NCBI GenBank assembly: GCA_027859055.1
Contig: JAQIBO010000150.1
Coordinates: 1 to 15,188, forward strand
Length of the DNA: 15,188 nt
Origin: Spirochaeta sp.
GTDB lineage: Bacteria > Spirochaetota > Spirochaetia > DSM-27196 > Alkalispirochaetaceae
Reading direction: 5' to 3'
Made by a program: the position numbers and the translations under genes. Numbering within the stretch: position 1 is the first letter of the stretch; every line of letters starts with the position of its first letter. The notes beneath the pieces were generated by a model, which was not told where the DNA came from, made no database searches, and saw only the letters and a list, made by a program, of their open reading frames with translations. Shown here piece by piece: positions 15,089-15,188 of this stretch.

Positions 15089-15188
15089 ACAGGAATGATA
15101 TGACGCTTCCGACGCCCGCCGAGTTCCGGCTGCAATCGTTTCGGGAGCAACTGCTGGCGATGGACGCCCAGTGGTTTGCGGCGGAAGA
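15085..15188 (+). CDS. flhB: Flagellar export switch protein FlhB (5' part; cut by window end)
   Basis: Only the first 34 full codons are present. The product would be the export-gate protein whose cytoplasmic domain interacts with FliK to switch export specificity. The visible N-terminus is hydrophilic, starts Met-Asn-Arg-Asn, and ends with DAQWFAAE, resembling the LQWFAAEDEG stretch before the first membrane helix of spirochete FlhB proteins. The ATG is in an ATGA overlap with the fliR stop, with GGGAGGC (15073-15079) five bases upstream. The call rests mainly on gene order plus this short motif. Confidence 0.85.
   Translation, partial: MNRNDMTLPTPAEFRLQSFREQLLAMDAQWFAAE

Noticed and set aside
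1..15188. Possible novel defence, mobile or biosynthetic system
   Set aside because: Every gene fits the conserved spirochete motility operon in expected order. There is no transposase, integrase, tRNA, phage or unknown gene in the window.

Overview
The window is a stretch of one long flagellar (motility) operon of a spirochete. All genes are on the + strand, and it runs unbroken from the 3' part of fliG at the left edge to the first codons of flhB at the right edge. The order is fliG-fliH-fliI-fliJ-flbB-fliK-flgD-flgE-flbD-motA-motB-fliL-fliM-fliY(fliN)-fliO-fliP-fliQ-fliR-flhB. This is the order known for the large motility operons of Borrelia and Treponema. A membrane-anchored coiled-coil FlbB between fliJ and fliK is a spirochete hallmark. 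The moderately high GC (by eye) rules out Borrelia and suggests a free-living or Treponema-like member of Spirochaetales; the genus cannot be fixed from this window.

Layout: 1-3578 encodes the C-ring/export-energy block (FliG rotor protein; FliH-FliI-FliJ ATPase complex). 3582-4208 is FlbB, base of the periplasmic collar. 4227-7699 is hook building (FliK length ruler, FlgD cap/scaffold, FlgE hook subunit). 7720-10050 is FlbD, the MotA/MotB stator and FliL. 10124-12265 encodes the switch proteins FliM and FliY. 12329-15188 encodes the membrane export gate FliO-FliP-FliQ-FliR-FlhB. Genes abut or overlap by 1, 4 or 8 bases almost everywhere. The only gaps above 30 bases are 10051-10123 (73 b) and 12266-12328 (63 b), and no intrinsic terminator was seen, so a single long transcript is the simplest reading.

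No undescribed system is evident; this is core motility machinery. The points worth a second look lie inside known proteins. (1) FlgE has no cysteine at all, and serine sits where spirochete hooks carry the lysinoalanine cross-linking Cys178, while the partner Lys165 and the following Asn179 are kept. (2) The FliI GERGREV catalytic-loop motif reads VERVREV. (3) fliO probably starts at a CTG codon that restores a proper signal peptide. (4) FliY carries a Gly/Met/Gln-rich linker and a degenerate CheC-like active site. (5) MotA has threonines typical of sodium-type stators. (6) fliM and fliY share 21 identical bases at the CheY-binding motif.
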